From positions 7,731,001 to 7,795,000 of the forward strand of contig NZ_CP060828.1 in assembly GCF_014489635.1 (NCBI RefSeq): a DNA stretch of 64,000 nucleotides, given 5' to 3'. Position numbers and translations under genes: made by a program. How positions within the stretch are numbered: position 1 is the first letter of the stretch; each line of letters opens with the position of its first letter. The DNA comes from Streptomyces roseirectus. GTDB taxonomy: Bacteria > Actinomycetota > Actinomycetes > Streptomycetales > Streptomycetaceae. Under the pieces are notes generated by a model. It saw only the letters and a list, made by a program, of their open reading frames with translations. It made no database searches and was not told the origin of the DNA. Positions 43,849-53,070 of this stretch are shown in pieces.

Positions 43849-44283
43849 TCAGGAGTGCGAGAGCTGCCCCGCCCCGCCCTGACGGCGTATTCGTTCCTGG
43901 GCGCGTTCCGCCGCGCGCGCCTGACGGCGGGCCTGGCGGCGTTCGCGGCGCAGGGCGCGCGCCGTGCTGTTGGGGGCCGAGACGACGCCGTAGCGCTGGC
44001 TCCAGACCTGCCGGGTCACCCAGACGTCGAGGGCGGCCCAGGTCGCGACCACCGTGCTCGCCACACTGCCGATCACCATCGGGAAGGCCAGCCAGGACTC
44101 GGCCATGGTGCAGAAGAACGCCACCATCGCCTGGAGCAGCGTCACGGCGATGATCAGGAACGCCCGCACCGCCGCCGTCCGCACCGGGTCAGGCATCCGG
44201 CGCCGCCGTGCCGGCTCTTCCACCCACAACGGGCGCGCTCTAGGCTGCCGTTGCCCGGTCTGACCGCTCTGCGCCGTGCCCAT
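43849..44283 (-). CDS. Small two-helix membrane protein (144 aa)
   Basis: The N-terminal 35 residues are polar and arginine-rich, followed by two membrane helices (FLIIAVTLLQAMVAFFCTM and AFPMVIGSVASTVVATWAALDVWV) and a strongly basic C-terminal tail (RRERRQARRQARAAERAQERIRRQ). ATG 44283 is given; a GTG directly before it (44286) is equally possible, since GGAG lies a few bases upstream. The function is not recognised. It is convergent with the SMC-like operon and divergent from the conservon. Confidence 0.65.
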   Translation of the reverse strand: MGTAQSGQTGQRQPRARPLWVEEPARRRRMPDPVRTAAVRAFLIIAVTLLQAMVAFFCTMAESWLAFPMVIGSVASTVVATWAALDVWVTRQVWSQRYGVVSAPNSTARALRRERRQARRQARAAERAQERIRRQGGAGQLSHS

Positions 44284-44701
44284 CACGTGTCAACTCCCCA
44301 CCGCCGGCCGACCCCCTTGCCCGGTCCGAAGACCCGGCTCCCCAGTGGTTGCCCGGCTTGCGCTCATTTACGCCGCCGAGGTGCGGCATGCGGCCCATGT
44401 GGCCGGTTCCGCTCCCAATTCCCGATGAGTAGGACGAACGAGACGCCCGGAAGATTCCCAAGCGCCGACAAATTCTCGCCAACCCCGGCAGGAAACAGTT
44501 TGGCCACGGTCGCGCCGCCTCCGCCCGATTCCTGGCGGCAATCTCCCGCAATGCCCGGACAACTCCCCATGCTCCGGCCGCGGAGCGGAAGTTCGGGTTC
44601 CGGACTGGTCTTCGAGTTAGCTGTGGGTCGGTAGTAGGCTCGCGGCGTTTGTTGACGCACATCCGTACCCCGCCTGGACGGGGTCCGAGCAGGGGGAGGC
44701 C
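44284..44701 (+). other. 418-base divergent region upstream of the conservon
   Basis: Noticeably less GC-rich between 44360 and 44560 than the surroundings. There is no gene on either strand. A TAGGCT hexamer at 44635-44640, with a weak TTCGAG 18 bases upstream, could be a promoter for the sensor kinase gene, giving a leader of about 55 bases. Confidence 0.4.
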
Positions 44702-47293
44702 ATGCGCTTTCGCGGGAGGTCGATCCGCCGGAAGATCGTGGCGCTTCTCCTCGTGCCGCTGGTGTCGCTGACCGCGGTATGGGGTTTCGCCACGATACTC
44801 ACCGGCCGCGAGGCGAGCCGCCTCTACACCGTCTCCTCGCTGATGGAGAAGGTCGGTTACCCCCTGGAGGACACCGTCCGGGTCATCCAGCAGGAACGCC
44901 GCCAGACGCTCGTCTACCTCGCCGACCCCGACGCCGAGAACGCGCTCGCGGCCCTGCGCCGTACGCGTTCCGCGACGGACGAGGCGTTCACCGAGATCCG
45001 GGACAACACCAAGGACCCGGACCTGCGCGACAGCCTCGACCGGGACGACGTCGAGGGCCTGACGACCGTCCTGGACGCCTTCGACGGCATCGGCTCGCTG
45101 CGCCGCGGCGTGGAGGACGGCACCGTCAAGCGCGGCCAGGCCCTCGACCAGTACAACCGCCTGATCGACCCCTGCTACACGCTGCTGGCCAAACTGGACG
45201 TCGTCGACAGCGTCGAGATGGACAAGCAGTACCGGGCCCTCGTCGCGGTCGCACGCGCGCGTGAACTGCTCTCCCGCGAGGACGCCCTGCTGGGCTCAGC
45301 CCTCGTCGCCGGCCGGATCGGCCACGAGGAGAGCCGGATCGTCTCAGACCTCCAGGCCCAGCGCGAGGTCATCTACGAGATCAGCCTGCCCCAGCTGCCC
45401 GACGCCGAGCGGGAGCGCTACGAGAGCTTCTGGACCGGCCCCGGCACCGCGCCCCTGCGCATGGCCGAACACGCCGCCGTCAACGCGATGGAGAACGACG
45501 GCGCCGCCAAGGGCGTCACCGCGCGCAGCTGGGACACCGCCGCAGGCAGCGTGCTGGAACAGCTCGGCACGCTCGACGAACAGGCCAACGACCGCTACCA
45601 GGACCGCGTCCGCCCGGTCGCCGTCGAGGTCATCGTCAAGGCCGTCGTCGCCGGCGTCTTCGGCCTGATCGCGCTGCTCCTGTCGCTCTTCCTGTCCGTC
45701 CGCATCGGCCGCGCCCTCATCCGGGACCTGCGCCAGCTGCGCCTGGAGGCCCACGAGGCGTCCGCCGTGCGGCTGCCCAGCGTCATGCGGCGCCTCTCGG
45801 TGGGCGAACAGGTCGACGTGGAGACCGAGGTCCCGCGCCTGGAGTACGACAAGAACGAGATCGGCGAGGTCGGCCAGGCCCTCAACACCCTCCAGCGGGC
45901 CGCCGTCGAGGCCGCCGTCAAGCAGGCCGAACTGCGCTCCGGCGTCTCCGAGGTGTTCGTCAACCTCGCGCGCCGCAGCCAGGTCCTGCTGCACAAGCAG
46001 CTCACCCTGCTCGACACGATGGAACGCCGGACCGAGGACACCGAGGAACTGGCCGACCTGTTCCGCCTCGACCACCTCACCACGCGCATGCGCAGGCACG
46101 CCGAGGGCCTGGTCATCCTCTCCGGCGCCGCGCCGTCCAGGCAGTGGCGCAAGCCCATCCAGCTCATGGACATCGTGCGCGCGGCCGTCGCCGAGGTCGA
46201 GGACTACGAGCGCATCGAGGTGCGCCGCCTGCCCCGGATCGCCGTCACCGGCCCCGCCGTCGCCGACCTCACCCACCTCGTCGCCGAGCTCCTGGAGAAC
46301 GCCACGGTGTTCTCCCCGCCGCACACCGCCGTCCAGGTGCTCGGTGAGCGCGTCGCCAACGGCTTCACCCTGGAGATCCACGACCGGGGCCTCGGCATGG
46401 CGCCCGAGGCGCTGCTGGACGCCAACCTGAGGCTCGCCGAGACCCCCGAGTTCGAACTGTCCGACACCGACCGGCTCGGCCTGTTCGTGGTCAGCCGGCT
46501 CGCCCAGCGCCAGAACGTCCGCGTCTCCCTCCAGCCGTCGCCCTACGGGGGCACGACAGCCGTCGTGTTCATCCCGGAGACCCTGCTCACGGACGACGTC
46601 CCGGACACCAACGGCATCGGCTTCCGCCTCGACCGCCCGCGCACGCCGAAGGACAAGAAGGAACTCCCGGTCCAGCTCCCGGGCATGCCCGCGCCCGTCC
46701 TGGACGGCCCCGTCGAACTGGAGGCCCCGGTCGGCCTGGACGCCCGCGGCTTCCCCCTCGACGACGACGCCCTCTTCCGCCGCCGGCGCGCCGGGATCGA
46801 GCCCGTGACGGAACTGCCGTCGCGCCGCACGCCCAAGCTCGTCAGCTCGCACGGCCGCCCCGTCGGCGACGACCCCCGCGCGCGTGAGGACGACGACGGC
46901 TACCCGGCGTCCCACACGTCGCCCTGGGACCGGGACGACGACTCCCTCGCCCCGCTGCCCTCGCGCCGCAGGGGCGCCTCCAGCCACCTGCCCCGCCCCG
47001 AGGAGCCCCCGCGGGCCGTACCGCAGCCGCTGCGCCCCGAGGGCGTCACCGCGCTGCCCGGCGCGGGCCCGCTCCCGCGCCGCGTCCGCCAGGCCAACCT
47101 GGCCCCGCAGCTCCGCGAGGGGCCCGAGCGCCGCACCGAGGACCGGACCGACCTCACGGACCGCGACGCCGACCAGGTACGCAACCGCATGGCCTCGCTC
47201 CAGCGCGGCTGGCAGCGCGGGCGCGAGGAGAACGCCGAGGGCGACGACGCCCACGGCACAGCACCACGAGGAACGAAGGGGGACGGTCGATGA
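44702..47293 (+). CDS. CvnA-type sensor histidine kinase of a conservon
   Basis: 863 residues. An N-terminal membrane helix (IVALLLVPLVSLTAVWGFATIL), an extracellular nitrate/nitrite-sensor-like helical domain (about 35-305), a second helix (AVVAGVFGLIALLLSLFLSV), a HAMP-like linker and a GHKL ATPase domain: N box VAELLENATVFSPPH (about residue 527), G1 DRGLGMAPEAL, G2 DRLGLFVVSRLA. The phospho-acceptor region FVNLARRSQVLLHKQL is that of actinobacterial conservon kinases, which lack the usual H box. The tail after residue 640 is long, charged and disordered. A GGGGGAGG site precedes the ATG. Its stop overlaps cvnB (ATGA). Confidence 0.88.
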   Translation: MRFRGRSIRRKIVALLLVPLVSLTAVWGFATILTGREASRLYTVSSLMEKVGYPLEDTVRVIQQERRQTLVYLADPDAENALAALRRTRSATDEAFTEIRDNTKDPDLRDSLDRDDVEGLTTVLDAFDGIGSLRRGVEDGTVKRGQALDQYNRLIDPCYTLLAKLDVVDSVEMDKQYRALVAVARARELLSREDALLGSALVAGRIGHEESRIVSDLQAQREVIYEISLPQLPDAERERYESFWTGPGTAPLRMAEHAAVNAMENDGAAKGVTARSWDTAAGSVLEQLGTLDEQANDRYQDRVRPVAVEVIVKAVVAGVFGLIALLLSLFLSVRIGRALIRDLRQLRLEAHEASAVRLPSVMRRLSVGEQVDVETEVPRLEYDKNEIGEVGQALNTLQRAAVEAAVKQAELRSGVSEVFVNLARRSQVLLHKQLTLLDTMERRTEDTEELADLFRLDHLTTRMRRHAEGLVILSGAAPSRQWRKPIQLMDIVRAAVAEVEDYERIEVRRLPRIAVTGPAVADLTHLVAELLENATVFSPPHTAVQVLGERVANGFTLEIHDRGLGMAPEALLDANLRLAETPEFELSDTDRLGLFVVSRLAQRQNVRVSLQPSPYGGTTAVVFIPETLLTDDVPDTNGIGFRLDRPRTPKDKKELPVQLPGMPAPVLDGPVELEAPVGLDARGFPLDDDALFRRRRAGIEPVTELPSRRTPKLVSSHGRPVGDDPRAREDDDGYPASHTSPWDRDDDSLAPLPSRRRGASSHLPRPEEPPRAVPQPLRPEGVTALPGAGPLPRRVRQANLAPQLREGPERRTEDRTDLTDRDADQVRNRMASLQRGWQRGREENAEGDDAHGTAPRGTKGDGR

Positions 47294-47733
47294 CCGCACC
47301 GAAGACGACCGGCCACACGACGAGCGAGCAGCGCGAGCTGAACTGGCTCCTCGACGAGCTCGTCGGCCGCGTCGCCAGCATCCGCAAGGCCGTCGTGCTC
47401 TCCGGCGACGGCCTGCCCACCGGGGTCTCCCAGGACCTCACGCGCGAGGACAGCGAGCACCTGGCCGCCGTCGCCTCGGGCTTCCACAGCCTCGCCAAGG
47501 GTGTCGGCCGGCACTTCGACGCGGGCAGCGTCCGCCAGACCCTCGTCGAGCTGGACGACGCCTTCCTGTTCGTCACCGCCGCGGGCGACGGCAGCTGCCT
47601 CGCCGTCCTCGCCGACGCCGACTCCGACGTCGGCCAGGTCGCCTACGAGATGACCCTGCTGGTCAAGCGGGTCGGCGTGCACCTGGGGACCGCGCCACGC
47701 ACCGACCTGCCGTCCGGCGGGCCAGTGGGATGA
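47290..47733 (+). CDS. CvnB: roadblock/LC7-domain protein
   Basis: 147 residues with a roadblock/LC7 fold: LNWLLDELVGRVASIRKAVVLSGDGLPTGVSQ, HLAAVASGFHSLAKGVGRHF, VVELDDAFLFVTAAGDGSCLAVLAD-like centre and YEMTLLVKRVGVHL. In conservons this protein acts with the CvnC and CvnD partners as a G-protein-like switch. It overlaps cvnA by four bases and leaves a single base before cvnC. Confidence 0.92.
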   Translation: MTAPKTTGHTTSEQRELNWLLDELVGRVASIRKAVVLSGDGLPTGVSQDLTREDSEHLAAVASGFHSLAKGVGRHFDAGSVRQTLVELDDAFLFVTAAGDGSCLAVLADADSDVGQVAYEMTLLVKRVGVHLGTAPRTDLPSGGPVG

Positions 47734-47734
47734 C

Positions 47735-48130
47735 ATGAGCACAGACGGTCAGGGAACGAAGCACTGGTTCGACGACGAGGCCGGCCCCGTCGTCCGCCCG
47801 TACGCCATGACGCGCGGGCGCACCACCGGCCCGGGGCAGCACCGCCTCGACCTCATCGCCGTGGTCGTCGCCGAACCCGACGCGGGCGACCCGGAGGACG
47901 ACCACACGCTCTCCCCGGAGCACGTGGACATCGTCGGCCTGTGCCGCGTGGCCCCGCAGTCGGTCGCGGAACTCGCCGCGGAACTCGACCTGCCCATCGG
48001 CGTGGTCCGGGTGCTCATCGGGGACCTCGTGGACAAGAAGTTCGTCCACGTGAACCGTCCGGTGCCGCCCGCCGAGCTGCCGGACGAGAGCATCCTGCGC
48101 GACGTGATCACCGGCCTCCGGGCGCTGTGA
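47735..48130 (+). CDS. CvnC: DUF742 protein
   Basis: 131 residues. DUF742 hallmarks: FDDEAGPVVRPYAMTRGRT, LDLIAVVVAEP, DTALSPEH-like HTLSPEHVDIVGLCRVAPQSVAELAAELDLPIGVVRVLIGDLVDKKFVHVNRP, containing a winged-helix segment. One base separates it from cvnB. The expected next gene, cvnD, does not follow directly here but after 457 bases. Confidence 0.92.
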   Translation: MSTDGQGTKHWFDDEAGPVVRPYAMTRGRTTGPGQHRLDLIAVVVAEPDAGDPEDDHTLSPEHVDIVGLCRVAPQSVAELAAELDLPIGVVRVLIGDLVDKKFVHVNRPVPPAELPDESILRDVITGLRAL

Positions 48131-48587
48131 CCGGTGCGGGAACGACGGGGTGAGCACGTGAGCAGGCAGCCGCGGACGGACCGGGGGGCCACCGTGCCCG
48201 CCCTGGCGCCGCGCCGCCCGCACGACCGGCCACCGCCCCGTGAGCCGCTGCCGGAGACCCCTCAGAGTCCTCCGGCGCGGCCCTGGGCCCACGAGGGCCC
48301 CAGACGGCCGTACACGGCCTTCTCGACCCCCTCCGGCGACTCCCGCCGGTTACCGGTCCACGCACCCTCACCACTCCTGTACGGTTCCGGAACCGCCGTC
48401 CCGTGCGCGCGCGTCGTACAGACGCGGCACCGGCCGCGCGACGCAGCCTCCGCCCGATCCCCGCGACGGCCCGCCGCCCGCGCACACCCACCTTCGGCAC
48501 CGTCGTCGGACCCGGCGGCGACACACCCGGCGGCGCGGGCCACGGCCGACCGCCTCCCCATCCCAGCAAGCAGGAGAAGTGAGAACG
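48131..48587 (+). other. 457-base gap inside the conservon
   Basis: Between cvnC and cvnD, which in conservons are normally adjacent or overlapping. A frame from GTG 48158 stays open into the start of cvnD, but its product is arginine-, proline- and alanine-rich with no recognisable domain. I see no terminator or transposon, and no gene I would support. Confidence 0.5.
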
Positions 48588-49193
48588 ATGATCTTCGGGC
48601 GTTCTGAGCGCGGGAAGCCTCCGGTCGAGCCCGTCACGCTCAAGATCCTGGTCGCCGGCGGCTTCGGCGTCGGCAAGACCACCCTGGTGGGCTCGGTCAG
48701 CGAGATCAGGCCGCTGCGCACCGAGGAGATCCTCACCGAGGCCGGCCGCCCGGTCGACGACACCACCGGTGTGGAGAGCAAGAACACCACCACCGTCGCG
48801 ATGGACTTCGGGCGCATCACCCTGCGCGAGGACCTGACCCTGTACCTGTTCGGGACGCCGGGACAGGAGCGGTTCTGGTTCATGTGGGACGAGCTGACCG
48901 AGGGCGCCCTGGGCGCCGTGATCCTCGCCGACACCCGCCGCCTGGAGGACTGCTTCGCCGCCGTCGACTACTTCGAACGGCGCTCCATACCGTTCATCAT
49001 CGGCGTCAACTGCTTCGACGGCGCGGCCCGTTACCCGGCCGACGCCGTCCGCCAGGCGCTCGACCTGGACGACGACATCCCGGTGCTCCTGTGCGACGCG
49101 CGCGACCGGCGCTCCGTCAAGGACATCCTCGTCGGCGTCGTCCAGCATGCCATGGACCACGGCACCCGGCGCCGCCACACCGTCGGTACCTGA
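48588..49193 (+). CDS. CvnD: small GTP-binding protein of the conservon
   Basis: 201-residue Ras-like/MglA-type ATP/GTP-binding protein. P-loop GGFGVGKTTLVGSVSEI (residues about 23-39), switch I TTGVESKNTTTVAMDFG, G3 region LFGTPGQERFWFMWDELTEGA, and G4-like GVNCFDG in place of NKxD. It forms the GTPase arm of the conservon switch. An AGGAGAAG site precedes the ATG. No cytochrome P450 (cvnE) follows; the next gene is the convergent glycerol kinase. Confidence 0.92.
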   Translation: MIFGRSERGKPPVEPVTLKILVAGGFGVGKTTLVGSVSEIRPLRTEEILTEAGRPVDDTTGVESKNTTTVAMDFGRITLREDLTLYLFGTPGQERFWFMWDELTEGALGAVILADTRRLEDCFAAVDYFERRSIPFIIGVNCFDGAARYPADAVRQALDLDDDIPVLLCDARDRRSVKDILVGVVQHAMDHGTRRRHTVGT

Positions 49194-49206
49194 CGCGCGC
49201 GCGTGA

Positions 49207-49242
49207 GCGGCCCGTACCCCCGCCGACCGGGGTACGGGCCGC
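49207..49242. terminator. Bidirectional terminator between cvnD and glpK
   Basis: A perfect 14-bp stem GCGGCCCGTACCCC / GGGGTACGGGCCGC with an eight-base loop, placed symmetrically between converging stops at 49193 and 49257. Confidence 0.88.
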
Positions 49243-49256
49243 GGCTCAGGCGGGCG

Positions 49257-50768
49257 TCACTCCTGGAGCCAGCCCAGGCTCCTGTCCACCGCCCGGCGCC
49301 AGTTGCCGTACTCGCGCTCCCGCACGGCCGCGTCCATGGACGGCGTCCAGCGCGCGTCCTCGCGCCAGTGCGCCCGCAGCTCGTCGAGGTCGTTCCAGAA
49401 CCCGGTGGCGATACCGGCCGCGTACGCCGCCCCCAGACACGTCGTCTCGGCCACCCGGGGCCGGATCACCGGGACGTCCAGGACGTCGGCCTGGTGCTGC
49501 ATCAGGAGGCCGTTGCGGGTCATTCCGCCGTCGACCTTCAGGGACGTGATCGGCACGCCGGAGTCCTGGTGCATGGCGTCCACGACCTCGCGGGTCTGCC
49601 AGCTCGTCGCCTCCAGCACCGCGCGCGCGAGGTGGGCCTTCGTGACGTACCGGGTGAGCCCGGTGACGACCCCGCGCGCGTCCGCGCGCCAGTAGGGCGC
49701 GAACAGCCCCGAGAACGCGGGGACGACGTAGGCGCCCCCGTTGTCCTCGACGCTCGCCGCCAGGGGCTCGATCTCGTCGGCGCTGCGGATGATGCCGAGC
49801 TGGTCGCGGAACCACTGGACCAGCGCGCCCGTGATGGCGATCGAGCCCTCCAGGCAGTAGACGGGCGCCTCGCCGCCGATCCGGTAGCCCAGCGTCGTCA
49901 GCAGCCCGTGCTTGGACGGCACGGGCCGGCCGCCGGTGTTGAGCAGCAGGAAGCTGCCCGTGCCGTAGGTGTTCTTCGCCTCGCCCGGCGCGTAGCACGC
50001 CTGCCCGAACACGGCCGCGTGCTGGTCGCCGAGGGCCGAGGCGACCGGGACGCCCGCGAGCTGCCCGACGGCGGTGCCGTAGACCTCGGCCGAGGAGCGG
50101 ATCTCCGGGAGCACCGCCTCGGGCACGCCCATCGCGGCCAGCACCTCGGGGTCCCACCGCAGGGTCTCCAGATTCATCAGCATGGTCCGTCCGGCGTTGG
50201 TGACGTCGGTGACGTGCCGGCCGCCGTCGACGCCGCCGGTGAGGTTCCAGATCAGCCAGGAGTCGATCGTCCCGAAGGCGATCTCGCCGCGTTCCGCGCG
50301 GTCGCGCAGCCCGGGGACGTGCTCCAGGAGCCAGGCGACCTTGGGGCCCGAGAAGTAGCTCGCGAGCGGCAACCCGGTCCGGTCACGGAAACGATCCTGC
50401 CCGTCCGCGCCGCCGAGTTCAGCGCACAGCTCCGCGGTGCGGGTGTCCTGCCAGACGATCGCGTTGTGCACGGGTTTGCCCGTACCTCGGTCCCACAGGA
50501 CCGTCGTCTCGCGCTGATTGGTGATCCCCAGTGCCACGATCCGGTCGTTTCCGATCCCCGCCTTGGCGAGCGCCCCGGCGACCACCGCCTGCGTCCGCGC
50601 CCAGATCTCGGTCGCGTCGTGCTCCACCCAGCCGGGCTTCGGGAAGATCTGCCGGTGCTCGCGCTGGTCGACGGCGACGATCTTGCCGCCGTGGTCGAAG
50701 ACGATGCAGCGGCTGGAGGTGGTGCCCTGGTCGATCGCGGCGACGTACCGGTCGGCGGTGTCCGTCAT
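49257..50768 (-). CDS. glpK: GlpK: glycerol kinase
   Basis: 503 residues, normal length. Diagnostic motifs: [18 protein letters not shown] (phosphate-binding loop), [61 protein letters not shown] and [13 protein letters not shown]. It phosphorylates glycerol to sn-glycerol 3-phosphate. The ATG has GAGGGG upstream. Streptomycete glpK is usually preceded by glpF in a gyl-type operon; here only a short glpF-like remnant precedes it. Confidence 0.95.
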   Translation of the reverse strand: MTDTADRYVAAIDQGTTSSRCIVFDHGGKIVAVDQREHRQIFPKPGWVEHDATEIWARTQAVVAGALAKAGIGNDRIVALGITNQRETTVLWDRGTGKPVHNAIVWQDTRTAELCAELGGADGQDRFRDRTGLPLASYFSGPKVAWLLEHVPGLRDRAERGEIAFGTIDSWLIWNLTGGVDGGRHVTDVTNAGRTMLMNLETLRWDPEVLAAMGVPEAVLPEIRSSAEVYGTAVGQLAGVPVASALGDQHAAVFGQACYAPGEAKNTYGTGSFLLLNTGGRPVPSKHGLLTTLGYRIGGEAPVYCLEGSIAITGALVQWFRDQLGIIRSADEIEPLAASVEDNGGAYVVPAFSGLFAPYWRADARGVVTGLTRYVTKAHLARAVLEATSWQTREVVDAMHQDSGVPITSLKVDGGMTRNGLLMQHQADVLDVPVIRPRVAETTCLGAAYAAGIATGFWNDLDELRAHWREDARWTPSMDAAVREREYGNWRRAVDRSLGWLQE

Positions 50769-50800
50769 GGCTGCCCCCTCGGGCTCGGGATCTCGGGCTC

Positions 50801-50896
50801 TCAGGACCTCGGTCTCAGGCCGGCGCACCGTCCGGCGGGCGGACGGCACGCGCGTGTGCCGACGGTCTCGCCGGCGAAGGTGTCTCCGTTGCTCAT
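50801..50896 (-). pseudogene. glpF: Probable remnant of glpF (glycerol facilitator), N-terminal codons only
   Basis: On the minus strand 128 bases before glpK, an ATG with a GGGAGAGG ribosome site opens [14 protein letters not shown], very like the first 14 residues of streptomycete GlpF (MSxxDxFxGExxGT as I remember it). After residue 14 the frame changes to arginine- and proline-rich sequence and stops after 31 codons. A full GlpF has about 260 residues, so nearly the whole gene is missing while its start signal remains. The likely cause is an internal deletion. Confidence 0.55.
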
Positions 50897-51334
50897 GGCC
50901 TCTCCCGGGCCCGGCCGGGACGAAACGGTCCCGGTGCTCCGTGCGTGGCTTCGCCGCGGCAGGGGTCCCGCTCCCTGCCGGACGTCCGTGACGACCGTGC
51001 CGTCGTCGCCGCATCGCACAGGTGGGGGAGTGCACAGGGTGCCCACGCGGCGGCATGCCTGAATACGCCGAGAATGTACGGCGTTGTCGGCCGACACCGG
51101 GAAGTTTTCACCGCGTCCCAGAGGGCGTCAAGAAGGCCGGCAGCACGGGATCCGCCGGGGCGGGGTTCGCCAACGGGGCGGACGGGGGCCCGGGTTCGGG
51201 GTGTGGGGCGCGCAGGAGTGCGGCGCGACGGCCGCCCCCGCACCTCAGAGCGCCGAGGCCGGACGAAGGCAGCGGGGCCCCCGGCGCCGGCCCGTGCCGT
51301 CACGCCGATCGCCTCACACCCCCCGGCGCCTTCC
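50897..51334. other. 438-base region upstream of the glpF remnant and glpK
   Basis: No gene is supported on either strand. It presumably carries the glycerol operon promoter (minus strand); a less GC-rich patch lies at 51060-51110. I could not identify a GylR-type operator by eye. The thiolase gene ends at its right border. Confidence 0.4.
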
Positions 51335-52525
51335 TCACCGCACCACGACCACCGCCGACCCGTGCCCGAACAGCCCCTGGTTCGCGGCGATCCCCACGCG
51401 CGCACCCGCCACCTGCCGCTCACCGGCCTCCCCCCTCAACTGCCGGGTCAGCTCGCACACCTGGGCGATCGCCTGGGCCGGCACCGCCTCGCCGAAGGAC
51501 GCCAGCCCGCCGCTGACGTTGACCGGCGTACGGCCGCCGAGTGCCGTCGCCCCCTCCCGCAGCAGCTTGGCGCCCTCGCCCGCGCCGCACAGCCCGAGGT
51601 CCTCGTACCACTGGAGCTCCAGGGCCGTGGACAGGTCGTACACCTCGGCCAGCGACAGGTCCTCGGGCCCGATCCCGGCCTCCTCGTAGGCGGCCCGCAC
51701 GATGGCCGTCCGCAGAGGCTCCCCGGACGGCTCGACGCCCGCTGCGGAGTCGGTGGCGATGTCCGGGAGGTCGAGCACCTGGGTGGGATAACGGGGCGTC
51801 AACGTCGACACCGCGCGGATGCGCACCGGGCGGCTCTCCGCGTGCGCGCGCGTGAAGTCCGCTCCGGCCAGCACCAGGGCCGCCCCGCCGTCCGAGGTCG
51901 CGCAGATGTCCAGCAGGCGCAGCGGGTCGGCGACCACGGGGGAGGCCGCGACCTCCTCGGGCGTCACGCGTGCGCGGTAGCGGGCGTGGGGATTCAGCGC
52001 CCCCAGGGCCGCGTTCTTCACCTTGACGGCGGCGAAATCCTCCAGGGTGTCGCCGTACAGCGCCATACGCCGGCGCGCGTACAGCCCGAAGTACACCGGG
52101 TTCGTCGCCCCCAGGAGACGGAAGCGCAGCCAGTCCGGGTCGTCCGGGCGCTCGCCTCCCGCCGGGCGGAAGAACCCCTTGGGCGCGGCGTCGGCGCCCA
52201 CGACCAGCACCACCCGGGAGAGCCCCGCGAGGATCCTCGCCCGCGCCACGTCGATCGCCTGCGCCCCGGACGCGCACGCCGCGTACACGCTCGTCACGCG
52301 CGCGCCCTGCCAGCCCAGCGCCCGCGCGAACGTCGCCCCCGCCACGTACCCCGGGTAGCCGCCCCGCACGGTGTCCGCGCCGACCACCGCGTCCACGTCC
52401 CGCCAGTCGAGGCCCGCGTCGTCGAGCGCCGCCCGCGCGGCCGTCACGCCGTACTCGGTGAAGCCGCGCCCCCACTTGCCCCAGGGGTGCATGCCCGCGC
52501 CGAGCACCGCCACCTCCGTCGTCAC
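51335..52525 (-). CDS. Thiolase-family (SCP2/nondecarboxylating-type) protein
   Basis: 396 residues. The catalytic cysteine is in YAACASGAQAIDVARARIL (about residue 93); the C-terminal motifs NVSGGLASFGEAVPAQAIAQ and GIAANQGLFGHGSAVVVV match the SCP-x-like thiolases that work with a DUF35 partner. These act in lipid or steroid side-chain metabolism or form acyl-CoA condensing or cleaving pairs. The GTG start overlaps the stop of the DUF35 gene by four bases, so the two are translated together. Confidence 0.87.
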   Translation of the reverse strand: MTTEVAVLGAGMHPWGKWGRGFTEYGVTAARAALDDAGLDWRDVDAVVGADTVRGGYPGYVAGATFARALGWQGARVTSVYAACASGAQAIDVARARILAGLSRVVLVVGADAAPKGFFRPAGGERPDDPDWLRFRLLGATNPVYFGLYARRRMALYGDTLEDFAAVKVKNAALGALNPHARYRARVTPEEVAASPVVADPLRLLDICATSDGGAALVLAGADFTRAHAESRPVRIRAVSTLTPRYPTQVLDLPDIATDSAAGVEPSGEPLRTAIVRAAYEEAGIGPEDLSLAEVYDLSTALELQWYEDLGLCGAGEGAKLLREGATALGGRTPVNVSGGLASFGEAVPAQAIAQVCELTRQLRGEAGERQVAGARVGIAANQGLFGHGSAVVVVR

Positions 52526-52977
52526 GCGCTCACCTCCACCGGCCGCCAGTTCCACGTCGTCCACACCGTCCCCGCGTCCCCGGGGTCCTCGCCCAGCACT
52601 CCCGGCACCGCCTCCACCTCCATCCCCACCGCCAGCTCACCGACCCCCACACCGGGCGCCGCCTGCCCCAGCACCACCATCCGCTCCGCCTCCAGCTCTA
52701 CCGCGACCAACGCGTACGGCTCCCACGGAAGTTCCCGGTCGCTCACGTAGGGTGACGGCGGCCGGTAGCGGCAGTCGGTGTACGACCACACGCGCCCGCG
52801 CCGTGACAGCGCCACCTCGGCCAGCTCGCCGCCCTCGCAGCCGGGGTTGCGGCAGTGGACGTCCTCCCGGGGGAAGAACACCGACGCGCACGCCGCGCAG
52901 CGCGTCCCGAGCAGTCTGAAGTCGTCCCCGTCCCCGGTGAACCAGCCGTCCACCACGGGCCTGCGCACGCGTGCCAC
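52522..52977 (-). CDS. DUF35 zinc-ribbon/OB-fold partner of the thiolase
   Basis: 151 residues. The N-terminal zinc ribbon has cysteines in RCAACASVFFPREDVHCRNPGC, followed by the OB-fold (GRVWSYTDCRYRPPSPY, WEPYALVAVELEAERMVVLGQ, VGMEVEAVPG). DUF35 proteins bind acyl-CoA and are obligate partners of SCP2-type thiolases. The GTG start has GGGGAGG upstream. Its stop overlaps the thiolase start. It is divergent from the VanX gene at 53071. Confidence 0.9.
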   Translation of the reverse strand: MARVRRPVVDGWFTGDGDDFRLLGTRCAACASVFFPREDVHCRNPGCEGGELAEVALSRRGRVWSYTDCRYRPPSPYVSDRELPWEPYALVAVELEAERMVVLGQAAPGVGVGELAVGMEVEAVPGVLGEDPGDAGTVWTTWNWRPVEVSA

Positions 52978-53070
52978 GCGACCTCCCCGCGCCGAGATCT
53001 GACGGAACGTCAGGAGTCTGTCACGGCCGTCCGCAAATGGGCAGGGCCCGGCCGGGGAAGTGTGCACCGC

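Noticed and set aside
43589..44701. JetD/MksG nuclease next to the SMC-like operon
   Set aside because: The only gene here encodes a two-helix membrane protein with no Toprim or nuclease motif.
48158..48607. Open frame filling the conservon gap
   Set aside because: The product is arginine/proline-rich with no domain, and its 3' end runs into the well-supported cvnD start in another frame.
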